From NCBI GenBank assembly GCA_038380795.1, contig CM076263.1, positions 201,001-265,000 on the forward strand: 64,000 nucleotides of DNA, in the 5' to 3' direction. The position numbers and the translations under genes were made by a program. Under the pieces are notes generated by a model. It was given only the letters and a program-made list of their open reading frames with translations. It was not told where the DNA came from and did not search any database. The number at the start of each line of letters is the position of its first letter. Position 1 is the stretch's first letter. Positions 1-11,695 of the stretch are shown in pieces. Origin of the DNA: Pyrocephalus nanus. Taxonomy: Eukaryota > Chordata > Aves > Passeriformes > Tyrannidae.

Positions 1-2832
1 TGGTTGGAAATTGATGTTTCCTTTAACAGGGAATTTCTGGGGGCTTGTGGAATATCCTAATTCTTACAGGATCATGGAATAAACTCACTGCTCCAGGATA
101 TTTCATTGGTTATCCATAGCCATGGATTCCATGGAGCAGAAATGGGAGAGGGAAAGAGGAATCCAGCTGAATTCACCCCTGGAATAAAGCTTTGGAGACT
201 CCATATAAAGCCTGATCAATGATGAATTCCTAATTAAATGGCCATAACAAAAGCCAAGGAGCTGCTAAATCCGGGGCTGAGCTTCCACAATTTGTTAGAA
301 AACCGGGAACTGTGGAAGGGCTTTATTTCCCAAATTCCCTGTTTCTGAGCCATTAAGGAGATAAAAACTTTAGGGAAGGATTTATTTTCCTTAACCCATG
401 ATTTTAATTAGAAGATGTTGAAAAAGAAGGAAAAACAAATTAAAGAGGGAAAAATTGAAATTATTGTTTGTTTTCTTATCAAAAAAGTTGAATATATGGG
501 ATGTCAAATTTAATGAAGCTAAAAAACAATTAAAAAGGAAAAAAAAATCTAATTATTCTTTGCATTCTTATCAAAAAATCTAATGGCACTAAAAATTATC
601 CAATTCCAAGCCTGGAATGTTGGCAATTCCCAAAATTCCCCTGGTTTCATGACATAAAGGAGACCCGCCATGGAGAAAGTGCCACAGGGAAGGGAGTTGG
701 TCCTGGAGCCACTTCCAAGCCTCAACAATTCCACCCTTGGGAACAGGGTTTGTCAGGAAGTTGCAGGAAGCTCTGCCTGATGCTCCTGGGATGCTCCATT
801 GGCCGTTCCCACCCTCAGTCCCTGTGGGAATGTCCCAGGGGATGCAGGACATGGAGGTGGCTCCAGCAGCAGCTGAGAACTTTGCACATCCCAAATCCCA
901 AATCAGAAGGACAAGGAGCCAGTCCTGGGGGTTTATCCTTTACCACGGTATGGAAAAGCCGGGGATAATTCCCTCTTCTCCCTTGCTGAAGCACCGGATC
1001 CCAGGGGAATCCCACAGCCTGCCAGGATGGGGCCAGCAATGGGCTTTACTCCCCAAGGTATTATCAAAATTACCCAATTATTTCACCTAATTTATATTTA
1101 TTGTATTCCTCTAATCCATTAAATTCCCTTTTCCCCTTGGAAACCATCCCTAAATTCTGCCACCTGCCTCTCAGGCCTCACCCCGTTCCAGACCCCAGTG
1201 CTTCCCATTCCCTATAAATTAAATCAAATCAAATTAAATAATCATATTTTTGGTTCAGCTCTTCCCAAGGAAAACTACCAATAATACGTGGATTTTTAAG
1301 GCTATTTTTTGTAAGGAGCTCGTGGAATATTTATTGAGGCTGGATAATGTATTCCCAGGGTTTTTTGAGCTTTTAAATCCAAGTATTCCTCACCTTATTC
1401 CTGCTCAAAGGGACTATTTCCATCTATCCTGCCCTTCCCAAGGCAAACCCAAATTCCTGCTAGAAAACAAGGATCAACTGGAATTTATAGGAAATGTATC
1501 TTAGCAGAATCATTCCCAGTTTCCCAATGGCAAAGGAACAATCTGTGCCAATATATTCCTTATAAAATAAGGATTTTTGGGGGAAGTTTTTTTGTTGGTT
1601 CTGATTTTTTACCCAAATTTGGAATTTTTAAAATGAAACCATTTTGTGTTGAGACAATAAAACGTGGATTTGACTTATTTTATCCCTCCTCATTCCCAGG
1701 GTTTTTTAATTAAAAATACCCCACATTTCCAGTTGATGCTGTTCCAACCACTTTCCTTATCCCAGATTTTTATTCCTGAGCCCAAAAACATGATTTTTTT
1801 TGGGGAAAAAAAGGACCCAATCCCAGTTTTATTTTATGGAAGGGAATGAAACAGCTCCGAGAAATGTCGGGATGAACGGCTCCATTCCGATTGTTTACAG
1901 GTGCCACTGCACCATCTGCCTGGGCATTCTGCCCATCCGAAGGGAAATTATCCCGGAAAAATAAACCCCGATCATTTAAACCTCCCGAATTCTTTGATAT
2001 TCAAATATAAATCATGTTCTAAAGTCTGAAATTAAAAAGTTCTTAAAAACTGAATTATTTGGGCAGAATTGGTGCTCAAATCGATGGGGAAAGAGCTCTT
2101 CCTGGAGCTGGGAATGGTGGAATTGCTCTGGATCAGGCTGCTCTTCCCTGTGAGCAGCGTCACCTTCCTCCTCCTCACGCTTCCCATTCCCACCTGGACA
2201 CTGGTTTGAGGGCGAATAATAAATACAAACAATCCCAACACAGGGAATTGCAATTGCAGGTTATTTTCTTTTCCTTTGGAATTGTGTTGGCACCAGAGGA
2301 CCGTGGGGGCTCCCCATGGCGTTTTCCTGACACAACCCCACCACCAGCAGCACACAGGGAAAAGGTGGAATTCTTGGAGACCGTGGAAGGAACTGAAGGG
2401 CGGAAGAAGGGTTGGGAATGCCAGGAATAAGGAGCAGGAGCAGCCGGGGCCAGATCCTGTCCCAAGGAACAGGAGCATGGATGGATCCTGAACCAAGGAA
2501 CAGCAGGATCACGGCCGGATCCTGCGTCCCACATCGAGCCACCACCTTGGTGATGCTGATGGATCTGTCCAGGCACGAGGAACCCTTGGATGCACAAACA
2601 ACCCGGGAATGAATTGGATGAGGCCAGGAGAGAACACACCGGCAGCGCTTCAGCCCCTCCGAGTTCACTCACACATGGGGAGAGCCAAAGGGAAAATAAA
2701 GAGGAGGGAAAAGTTTTCCTGCAATTCCCATATTCCTGCTGGGGTTGTTTTTCTTCCCTGTTTTTTTGGGAGGGGGCCAGGGCTGGAAGGAGTTAACGGC
2801 TCCCTCCCCTTCATTTGCATCTGGTGCTTTTA
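1..2832. other. TCF4 intron 5, no gene seen
   Basis: AT-rich intron DNA. No CR1 copy, coding exon or tandem repeat was recognised. Short open frames on both strands overlap each other and have no recognisable motif. TCF4 exon 6 was looked for on the minus strand and not found here. Confidence 0.7.
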
Positions 2833-2857
2833 GTGTGTGTGTGTGTGTGTGTTGTGT
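2833..2857. repeat. (TG)n microsatellite
   Basis: About nine GT dinucleotides followed by a T-run, next to the candidate enhancer at 2.9 kb. Confidence 0.9.
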
Positions 2858-2879
2858 TTTTTTTCCCTTCCCTGAAAAA

Positions 2880-3170
2880 GTTGGCAGAGCCGCCGATTTT
2901 CCATAATGCAAGCATTTGGGAATTGTGAGCGGAATGAAACCGATCCAATCTCCTGACTGCGACATGAATTTTCATTAATTACAACCTTGTCAGCAAAAGC
3001 ATTATCAAAGCTGAATATGAAAATGCTAATGAGCGCTCATTTGCATATTTTTCTTTGTTGGAATGTCATTAATTATTACATTTTATGATGATGAATGCAG
3101 CTGTCGAAGCTCTCCGATGCATAATTAGCCATCAGAATGCCAGGAGCCGATCAGCACTTTTGGGGCAAAA
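2880..3170. promoter_or_regulatory. Candidate conserved developmental enhancer
   Basis: Repeat-free AT-rich block with TTAATTA at 2975-2981, an octamer ATTTGCAT at 3039-3046, ATTAATTATTA near 3,068-3,078, CATAATTAG near 3,120 and a SOX-like CTTTGTTG at 3053-3060. This density of homeodomain, POU and SOX-type sites next to a CpG island is typical of deeply conserved noncoding elements near developmental genes. Conservation itself could not be tested. Confidence 0.4.
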
Positions 3171-3179
3171 GCAGAAAAA

Positions 3180-3341
3180 ACAGGCAAAAAGGCGACAACC
3201 CCCCGAATCCCCCCGAAAACGCCGAGGCGAGACCCCCGAAGGGTGTTCGTCCCCATCGCGGGAGCGGCGGCGGCGGGATGGGTTTCTCGCGGTTTTACAC
3301 GGCACGATTTGGGATTTTTTTTGTTGTTGTCGCGGCTCTTA

Positions 3342-3376
<35 letters not shown>

Positions 3377-3880
3377 GTTATTCCAGCTTAATTAATGCCA
3401 CGCTTAATTATACCGCCATGATGTCAGCGGTTTTAATTAAGCGCTGGCGCGGGGACAGGAGAGCTCCTCGCCGCAGTAAGAGTCGCCGCTGGCCGGGCCG
3501 GGCGCGGGTGCGGCGGGAGGCGGCGGGAGGCGGCGGGGCCGGGCGCGGGTGCGGCGGGGCGGGCGGAGCGGCGGGCGCGGGCCGGGCGGCGGGAGGCGGC
3601 GAGGGGAGAGCAGATGGGCCCCTTCCACATGAGCGGCGCGATCAATCACAGCTGAAGGGCCCAGGTGCGGCGCAGCCGCGCGGCGACGCCCCATTTCACA
3701 GTCTGTCACACTCGCACACACACGGCCCGCAGCGCCCGCCCCCGGCCCGCCGCGACCCGCGACCCGCGCCCGGCCCGCGCAGCGCGGCCAAGGTCGGCAC
3801 CGGGTCACGGGGGGCCGCGTCCGTTCCGCGGGGGGGCACGGAACGGGTGGCCGGGGAGGGAGGTTGAGGATCGGCGCGTT
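3180..3880. promoter_or_regulatory. CpG island inside TCF4 intron 5
   Basis: CpG-dense DNA (GGCGGCGG, GCGCGG and CCCGCG clusters) interrupted by a 33-base poly-A at 3,342-3,374 and a TTAATTA-rich piece at about 3,388-3,440. TCF4 is known in human to use many internal 5' exons, so an internal promoter is plausible. No TATA box or clear coding first exon was identified. A CR1 fragment abuts its right edge. Confidence 0.5.
3342..3374. repeat. Poly-A tract (33) within CpG island
   Basis: Uninterrupted A-run preceded by CTCTTAAT, so that AATAAA overlaps its start. It could be a simple expansion or the tail of an old retroposed fragment; no target duplication was recognised. Confidence 0.9.
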
Positions 3881-4184
3881 CCACCCCCTGCCGTGGGCAG
3901 GGATACCTTCCATAGACCGGCTTATTCCGACCTCGGACACTCCCTGGGATCCAGGGGCAGCCACAGCTTCTCTGGGAATGCCATCCCAGCCGCTCACCAC
4001 ACTCACAGTCAGGAATTCCTGCCCAAATCCCACCAAAACCAGAGGGAAGCCACTCCCTGTGCCCTATTCCTTCATCCCTTGTCCCCAGTCTCTCTCCTTT
4101 AGCCTCCTTTAACCCTCCTTTAGCCACTGGAAGGGGCTCTAAGGCTCCCTGGAGCCTTCCCTTCTCCAAGTGAACACCTCCAAG
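3878..4184 (-). mobile_element. CR1 LINE fragment
   Basis: Reverse-complement CR1 3' region: the GGGCAGGGATACC, GGGCAGCCACAGCTTCTCTGG and CTTGTCCCCAGTC landmarks occur in order. The last ~60 bases of the 3' end are missing where it meets the CpG island. Confidence 0.85.
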
Positions 4185-5320
4185 GATGAGCACGGACCTC
4201 GTGGTGCACGTGGATACCATAACCCCCCTAACTCCCACTCCAAGATATTCCCATAGGGCTCCGGCACCCCAGAGCCTCCCATCAACCCTGGATGGATGCC
4301 AAGGAGGGACCACATTCCAAGCACTGCATCCCTGCTCCTCCTTCCTGAGCCCCAGGAGAGGGGAATGCTGCAGGAGGGAGGGATTTGCACCTATTCCATG
4401 GCAGAGCAGCAGTGGGAGACATTGGCACAACACTGCCCCTCGTCCCCTTCCACGTGGATGGAACGGGGGTGAATCCGGGGCGTGGCACCCACCTCAACCT
4501 GAGCGTGACCTGCCCACTTCCCAACAAAGCTTGGGAAGATCCACAGAAATGTCAGCCAGCTGCGGCTGCATCATCTGGACAACCAGAGAGAGGAGAGAGA
4601 TAACTCGTCTTTGGAAAACCAACTGGGAAAAAGCCCTTCGGAAGCTTAACGAATAGAGATGAAGGATCAAACCCCCTGTGGTGACCTGGGGGATGCACCC
4701 ACATCCTGATGAGATCTGGGGATACCTGCTTCCCATCCAGAAACTGCAGGAAGCAAAAATAAAGCTCCCAAAATGGAAACACCCCCCCCTTTTTTTCCCC
4801 CAGAATTTCTTTGAAAGTTGCCTGAGCTGCAACAGCTGCTGCATTAATAATATAAGGAAAAATGGGATTTCTGAAAGGATTCGAGGAAGACATGAAGGCA
4901 CTGAGCTGAAAATACCCCTTTCTCCAAAGCAACCAATTATTAATCCCCTGCTTTTCCCAGGAAGGGCCAGAAGGGGTTTGTGTCACTCTCACCCTCCAGA
5001 ATGCCCCCACTGGCATGGATAAATCCCCCTTTTTTTGGCTCCAGCACAAAAAGCAGATGTGAAGGGCTCCTTTCAAATGAAATTTCCAAAAGCTGAGCTG
5101 GTGCAGCTCCACATCAAAGGCACCCAAACCCCAACTCCTCCCCCTTCCCAGATAATTGCAGGGATCTATCTGGTGTCCTTTAGAAAAGGTAGAGCTCCAA
5201 GTCAGGTAAATAATGAGGGTGGGTTCCCTCTGCCCCAGCCCCTGCTGCCTCCACTTCCAGGGCTGGGAATTCTCTCTTGTATTCCTGCAGATCCCTTTCC
5301 TGGCAGAGAGGAGCATCCCA
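4185..5320. other. TCF4 intron 5, no gene seen
   Basis: Mixed-composition intron DNA between two oppositely oriented CR1 copies. The long minus-strand open frame across it has no splice or homology support. Confidence 0.65.
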
Positions 5321-5568
5321 GGAGGGATGAAGGGGCAGGACACAGGGAATGGCTTCCCACTGGTTTAGATGGGATGATATTGGGAAGGAATTCCTGGCTG
5401 GGAGAGTGGGGAGGCCCTGGCACAGGCTGCCCAGAGGGGCTGTGGATTCCTCATCCCCAGAAGTTGTTCCAGGCCACATTGGAGCAACCTGATCTCTGGA
5501 TCAGGGGCTTGCAATGAGATGATCCGTAAAATCTCTTCTATCCCAAACCATTCTATGATTCTGTGATG
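5321..5568 (+). mobile_element. CR1 LINE fragment
   Basis: Forward copy with a well-kept 3' end CCATTCTATGATTCTGTGA, the avian CR1 terminal octamer. The GCCATGGGCAGGG segment is lost. Confidence 0.85.
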
Positions 5569-6395
5569 GAGCTCTCCAGGTCCACATTCCCATATGATTC
5601 CTATGCCACATCCAAACCTCTCTGAGTTCATAATCCATGAGTCACCACTGCAGAAGGACCCAAATCCTGCAATCTCCCGCTCCACCTTCCCAGTGCAGCC
5701 AGAGGAGATGGATAATTATCCCTGATGAACCCCAGCACAGACTGGACTCCCTGTCCACACACCCTGCACCTCCCACTGGGATTTATTCCTTGGATTCCCC
5801 TGCTGACCTTGGGAAGTCACAGCTTTACGGCCCCTTATTGAGGAAAATCTGCTCCTCCCACCCCAGCAGGACCTTCCCGTGGCCAAGAGGGGCTGGAATT
5901 TCTGTAATTCCTCTAAATGAGCAAAAATGGAGATGAAAATGGGAAATTAGGGATCTGGAAGGAAGGAGCAAGTAGAAAAGCAGGAATGTGCTCTGCATTC
6001 CTTTGTCCTTTTTGCCTTCCACTCTTAGCTCTCTCCCTTCCTGACTCCTCTGTCCTTTATTATCCCCTTTCCTGTGCTGATGCTCCAAACTGGCAAAAAT
6101 TCCCGACTGCACAGGCGTGGAAACTGGCCCGAATTCCAAATATAATCCCAAATCTAGGCCAGGGGTATATTTGGCAAACACAAATCCCTGCCAGATTTAC
6201 ACAGCTCTAATAATAAGGTGACGAGGACCGTGGCAGGATTAGGGACGTGGCTCCCTCGGCCCTCCCAAAGTGCCAAAAGAGTTTCCTTTGACTTCTATTC
6301 ACCCTTTCCAACGGATCTCACACCATCAACTCTGGGGGGCAGTGACTGGAAGGGAAATGAAACCCCCAAAAGACCAAGCAACCCTATTTTGGGAC

Positions 6396-6412
6396 TGGGG
6401 GGGGGGGGGGGT
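6396..6412. repeat. Poly-G run
   Basis: Uninterrupted G-run of about a dozen or more bases; able to form quadruplex DNA. Confidence 0.85.
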
Positions 6413-6757
6413 TGGATGTGCTGTTTCCCATCAGCTCTGAGATGTGTTTCTCCCCATTAAGCTGGAACATGAGTCCACACAGAGCATGGAAAACACAAAG
6501 AGATTCCCATAATTTCTGATGGATTTCCAGAGCCCAGGTTGCCATTCCCTTTGGAGCCCATGTTCTGTTCCATGCACTAGGGAAGCTGCAGGTTCCCATC
6601 ACTTTTTTTCCTTCCTTATCTATCACTAAAGTCCTTTTCACACGTTTAAACCTCCTAAAATCCGTCATCACCCTCATTCCCATCTAAGACTGTCCATCTC
6701 CAGTCAGGAGGAGAGGGACATCCCCTTGTGCCACATCCACATCCACAGCTGTGCATG

Positions 6758-6878
6758 TCCATCCCTGGAACATGCAAGGCCAGGCTGGACAGGGCTTGGA
6801 GCAACCTGGGCTATGGAATGAGGTTGAAATGAGGTGATCCTTAAAGTTCCTTCCAACCCAATCCATTCCAGGATCCAA
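6758..6878 (+). mobile_element. CR1 LINE fragment (short)
   Basis: CCAGGCTGGACAGGGCTTGG to CCAACCCAATCCATTCCAGG, with an internal deletion of the TGTCCCTGCCCATGG part. Confidence 0.8.
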
Positions 6879-6940
6879 TAAAAAATAAACTATATTAGGA
6901 AGAACTTTTTAGGGTTTTTATAACTAGAGGAGCCACATTC

Positions 6941-7032
6941 CAATGCCCACATCCAAGCCATGTCCAAGTGCCCATGTCCAAGCCATGTCCCAATGCTCAT
7001 ATTCAAGCCATGTCCAAGTGCCCATTGCAATG
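6941..7032. repeat. Short minisatellite, ~20-bp unit
   Basis: Four units of the type CCAAGCCATGTCCAAGTGCC, imperfect. It lies about 60 bases right of a CR1 copy. Confidence 0.8.
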
Positions 7033-7560
7033 TTAAGGGCTCGTCCCTGTGGCAGGATTCTCCCACCCAGATCCTGCTGGATCTTCTCTTCCCTCCCTTT
7101 CAAGTGCATCCTGTTCCCCTGAGCTCTGTCTCCTCAGCAAATCCCATTACACGATGGAACAAATATGTGGAGGGAACAAGCTGAGCTTCAAAGCCCAGGC
7201 CCTTCCCAACATTTTCCAGGTGTGCGCCACATGAGCGGGGCCTGGGATGGCGACTGCTGGGGGGGGTGATGACAGCTCCGGAGAACGGGATCAAAACCAT
7301 CCCACATGGAAAAAGAATATCAAAGCCAGGCAAAGACTTGCTTTGCCAGGCAAAGAGGGGGGGCTGACTCCAAGAAATCCTCCTGGGAATACTGGGGTGG
7401 AGAAACAGGGGAGGCAAACAGGACACGCTGGGTCGGCCACACTCCAACAGCGTTTATGGGGTTACAAACCAGATCCTGACTAACACAGCTTCCCACCAGG
7501 CAACTCCCCAGGTGAATCTGAAAACAGAGATATGCAGCCTGTGGCAGCCAAGTGCTCCCA

Positions 7561-8355
7561 AGGGGATCACATTGTTCCCTGTTGTGAGGGAGGTCCCCAC
7601 TGCTCACCATTGCGAGGTGGGGCCGCACTGCCCTCAGCAGACCCCGTGAGGGGTTTCACGACCCCACCCCAACCCTCAGCAGACCCTTTTAGGGCTTTTG
7701 TGCCCCTCAGCGGATCCTGTGAGAGGTTTCAAAGCCCTCAGACCTCGGCAGACCCTTTGAGGGGCTTCAGACCCTTCACCCCTCCAGCCATGATCAGACG
7801 CCATTTTGTGCCCCCCCAGCCCTCAGCAGAGGGGTTTCGGACCCCTCAGCCCCCCATCCCTCAGCAGACCCTTTTCTGGGTTTCACACCTCACCATTTCT
7901 CAGCAGACCCTTGAAGGGTTTCGTGCCTCTCAGCCTCCACAGTCCTCACCAGCCTCGTGAGGGCATCGCGCTCCGCAGCCCCTCAGGCCCCACAGACCCC
8001 GTGAGGTGTTTGCCGCCATTTTGGAGCCCTCAGACCCTGTGAGGCGCTTCCCGCCCTTCAGACCCCCCAGCCCTGAGGGGTTTCAGACCTCTCAGACCCC
8101 CAGCCCAACTCTCAGCAGACCCTCCAAGGGTTTTTTATCTCACCAGTTCTCAGCAGACTCTCAAAGGATTTTGCAGCCTCTGCAGCCCCCGTGAGGGGTT
8201 CGCGGCCCTCAGCCCCCACAGACCCCGTGAGGTGCTTGCCGCCATTTTGGAGCCCTCAGACCCCGTGAGGCGCTTCCCGCCCTTCAGAACCCTCAGAACC
8301 CTTTGAGGGGTTTTTTTAGCCTCCCCAGCCCTCAGTATCCCACTGAGGGGTTTCT
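7561..8355. repeat. Duplicated tandem-repeat block, copy A (intron 5)
   Basis: Same orientation as copy B. Near-identity covers 7,582-8,287; to the left a 1-base indel and several changes appear and the match fades by 7,561. To the right it continues with its own CCTCAG/TGAGGGGTTT units until about 8,355, where copy B has unrelated sequence. The 30-bp homogeneous array is absent here. No target-site duplication was obvious. Confidence 0.85.
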
Positions 8356-8445
8356 GTTTAATTAATTCCTTTTTAAATACTGGTTCTGGAAATGAAAATC
8401 AAGAAGGGAATGGGGGAAGGCAAAGGCAGGGGGAAGAGATAAAAT

Positions 8446-8660
8446 CATGGAATGGCTTGGGTTGGAAGGGACCACTTTGTTCCAATCCCCTGCCGTGGGC
8501 AGGGACAACCTTCCACTATGCCAGGTTATTCCAACCTGGCCTTGGACACTTCCAGGGATGGGGAATCCACAACATCTCCAGGCAAGCTGTGCCAGGGCCT
8601 CCCCACCCTCCTAGCCAGGAATTCCTTCCCAAGATCCCATCTAGCCCTGCCCAGTGGATG
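8446..8660 (-). mobile_element. CR1 LINE fragment
   Basis: Starts ATCATGGAATGGCTTGGG and runs to GCCAGGAATTCCTTCCC. It lies 90 bases right of the duplicated block copy A. Confidence 0.87.
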
Positions 8661-10014
8661 CTGAGGGCACTAAGGATGGCCAGGAGGTGTTTGGCTGGAT
8701 AAACATGGAATAATCCTTTTTCTGCTCTTATTTAAGGATTCTGGGATGGCTCCTCTCTAGTTTAATCCCTCCACTGATGTTCTCACCCACCGTGTGATTC
8801 CCCAGTCTGGAATAATCCCTATTTCCTTCAATATTTCTCGCCTCTCTCCTGGGAAATTTAGAGCCGATTCTGGCATCTGTTCCCCGTCCTCTTTTGTGAA
8901 CACTGAGGCGAAAAATCCATTTATTTTTCAGCAGTGTCTACATCATCTGTCAATAAATTCCCCTTTCCAGCTCTGAGAGGTCCTAAAAATTCCCTGTTCC
9001 AGCCTCGTGCTCCTTCCACGTCGCGATAATCTGTCGAGATTGTTTATCTTCACCCCTGCCTCTCCCTTCACTCTCAGCTCCTCTTTTAACACTAAACCTC
9101 GTCCCACACCTTCCCTGAACTTGGAATTTCACTCCTTTTATTCCTGATTTCCTTTACTTCCATTCTTTTTTAATCCAAGATGCTTTTCAAGGATAATTCC
9201 CCCAAATATAAAAATAAAAATAAATATAAATATAAATACCCACAAAGCCAAGCATTGGAATATTTGATCCTTGGCCTAATTCCTTCTTTCCCACACCTAA
9301 TTGCCGTGTTTGCTTCCCAGAATATTCCTCCCCATCCCTCCTTTTTGGAATATTAAGGCAGCAAAAGTCTGTGGGATAAAGGGATAAAAGGGAATACTCT
9401 GATTTTGGTTAGAGAGGAATATAATGGAATAAAGTGCTGCTGGTTCCCTTTAAATCCGTGCTCTGGAGCTTTTCCCTTCGCGTGTCCTGGGATCAAAGTG
9501 TTCCCCCAGCCTTGTATGGTGGGAGAACTGGTGCTGCCCCTAATTCCAACCATATGGCAGAGGGATCTACCGGCATGGGGCTGCAGAGAATTCCTGGACT
9601 CTCCCGTCATCTCTCAGACTGGACTGACCTATTCTGTGCCCCCATCCCAATGCAGATGGAGAGCCGAGGGAAAAGTCATTCCCAGAACAATCCGGAGGAT
9701 GGGAATTCACATTTTGACTACAAAAATCAAAGGATTTTTTGCTTCCAGAGCAGCACACTTTCCCACAGAAAGCGAGGATCTCTCTGTCCTGGATGGAGAT
9801 GGAAGATCCCTGCAGGAATTCAGGGAGCCCTTAGTTTTAAGCACCACAGTGCAGAGCTCAGCCTAAACCTAAACCGGCAGCACAGCTCAGCCCCCCCAGC
9901 CCCGGCAGATCCATCATTTTCCAGCAGAATCCACCAAACCTCCCCAAAACAAGTTGCTTTTCTGTCTCCAGCTCCTCCTTTAATTTCCCACCTCTCCGGG
10001 CTGGGAAGTTGACT
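8661..10014. other. TCF4 intron 5, no gene seen
   Basis: Only an AT-rich simple repeat near 9.2 kb stands out. Confidence 0.65.
9203..9241. repeat. (AAATAT)n / AT-rich simple repeat
   Basis: Repeated AAAAAT and AAATAT hexamers. Confidence 0.8.
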
Positions 10015-10175
10015 GTGGGGCCGGGCTCCGAGTGCTTATTAATTAAACTGGGCTTTGTTGGCCACTCCGGGCTTTAACCAGGAGCATAACAAACCCATTG
10101 TTTTTCCCTGCCCAACGGACCGTGAGCGCCTATGGAAATGACCCACTAATTCACCAAATTGGTTTTGTTTCCCAG
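10015..10175. promoter_or_regulatory. Candidate conserved noncoding element, intron 5
   Basis: Repeat-free block with TTATTAATTAAAC near 10,038 followed by SOX-like CTTTGTTGG and CATTGTTTT sites. Called on motif content only. Confidence 0.3.
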
Positions 10176-10374
10176 ATTTTCCCACATGTCCATTTTCCAG
10201 CTGTAATGTAAATCCCAGCCCAGCGTGTCACCCCCAACAGCCCCAGGACCCTGGGTGAGGCTTGGGGAGAAACACTCCAGCCACAGAAACTTCATCCAGA
10301 AAACTCCAGGAAACTGGAATTCACTCCAAAACCTTTTGTTTGGTTGGTTGGCTGGTTTTTCGTGCTGGGTTTTT

Positions 10375-10505
10375 ATTTTGTATAGATTTTTTTTAATTTG
10401 TTAATTATTTGTTGTTTTATTCCTTTTCATATTATTATTTTTCATTATTGTTTTTACATTATTATTATTTTAATTATGGTTATTTAAATATTATTTTTTT
10501 TTCAT
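10375..10505. repeat. AT-rich (ATT)n stretch
   Basis: T-rich DNA with many ATTATT trinucleotide runs, ending in a T9 run next to a CR1 end. Confidence 0.8.
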
Positions 10506-10506
10506 T

Positions 10507-10600
10507 CATAGAATCCTGGAATGGGTTGGGTTGGAAGGGACCTTAAATCCCACCTCGTTCCCAACCCTCCCATCACGAGCAGGGGCAAGTCCCACTTCCC
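10507..10600 (-). mobile_element. CR1 LINE 3' end (short)
   Basis: ATAGAATCCTGGAATGGGTT then TTGGAAGGGACC, diverged after about 90 bases. Confidence 0.7.
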
Positions 10601-11336
10601 AGACTGAGTTCTTCCCTCTCCGTGAATATTTTAAGGAAGTCACTTCCAGGTTTCTCTTAATGCCCAGACAGGTGGGAGCTCAAAATTCCCTCTGCCACTA
10701 ACACCAGCAACAAAAACTTGGAAAGCTAAGCTCTAACAATCCCTGGGAAGGGCAGGAGCTCCTTAACCACTAAAGCACCTCTGCATGTCACTGGAGAAGC
10801 TGTTTCCCTATCCAGGAAATAAATCCAGCTCCGAACCTGGCATCACAAAGGGAGAGCTGGGCAGGGGGCTGGAATTATGGGCAGGAGACTGGGATTATGG
10901 AGTTGGGGATAACAGACAGGAGACCAGGATTCTGGGTGGGAGGCCATTCCTGCAGCCTCCAGAGAGGACAACTCCAGGCTGTCCCACAAAACAACTTGGC
11001 TTGTTTGAGTCCCAAATCCCAAGGAATGTAAACTTCACGGCAAACTCTGCAGGCCAACCTCATGTTTCAATTGCCAGAGCCGACAGTTTCTATTTACACA
11101 TCTCTGCTCTTCCCGAGGAAATGGAGATGTCCTTGTCATCTCCTTTCTCCCGGACTGTCGAGGGGCTGGAGTTGGATGCCGGGCCTGGAATCCTGACTGG
11201 CAGCACTGACAAATCTATTAACTCCTGCTTGGGAGCAGGAATGTGTTTCTCTTTCCAGCTTTGTTGCTCCCACAAAGCATTTTAAAGCACCTTTCCAGGT
11301 TCCTCTCGGCATTAAATCATGGCTTTGGAATGTCTC

Positions 11337-11490
11337 CAAGGATGGAGCGTCCCTGGAGTGTCCAAGGTCAGGTAGGACGGGGCTTGGAGCAACCTGGGAT
11401 AGTGGAAGGTGTCCCTGCCCATGGCAAGGGGTGGGATAAATTGGGCTTTAAGGTCCCTTCCAAGCCAAACCATTCCATGATTCCATGATT
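11337..11490 (+). mobile_element. CR1 LINE 3' end
   Basis: Complete 3' part from GTGTCCAAGGTCAGG to CCATTCCATGATTCCATGATT. Confidence 0.88.
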
Positions 11491-11612
11491 CTCCTAAAAC
11501 TGGTGCTGGGCTGGATCAGCTCCATAAGTGGAAAATACTCTGAAGAAACACTGGAGCTTGAAATTCCCAGTTTTGGTGTTTCCAAAGGCCTTTCCTGACC
11601 TTTTTTGGTTCC

Positions 11613-11695
11613 CAGAATTCCAGACTGGTTTGGGTTACAAGAACCTTAAATGCCACCTCATTCCAACGCTGACACCTCCCACCACCCGAGGGTGC
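11613..11695 (-). mobile_element. CR1 LINE relic
   Basis: AGAATTCCAGACTGGTTTGG and CACCTCATTCCAACG remain; much decayed. Confidence 0.5.

Noticed and set aside
3085..3390. Processed pseudogene ending in the 33-base poly-A.
   Set aside because: AATAAA overlaps the A-run itself, and no recognisable coding relic or flanking target duplication is seen; simple A expansion is more economical.
4552..5343. 263-residue minus-strand frame in intron 5.
   Set aside because: Runs into a CR1 fragment; no homology, splice or start support.
7336..7366. Hairpin GGCAAAG-ACTTG-CTTTGCC as a small RNA.
   Set aside because: The stem is only seven pairs and is followed by a third copy of GGCAAAG; too short for a microRNA precursor.
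7532..7960. 142-residue Pro/Ser/Phe-rich frame, also present at 49,900-50,343 (147 residues).
   Set aside because: Both lie in the duplicated degenerate repeat block. The shared peptide reflects DNA duplication; the few differences show no bias to silent sites by eye.
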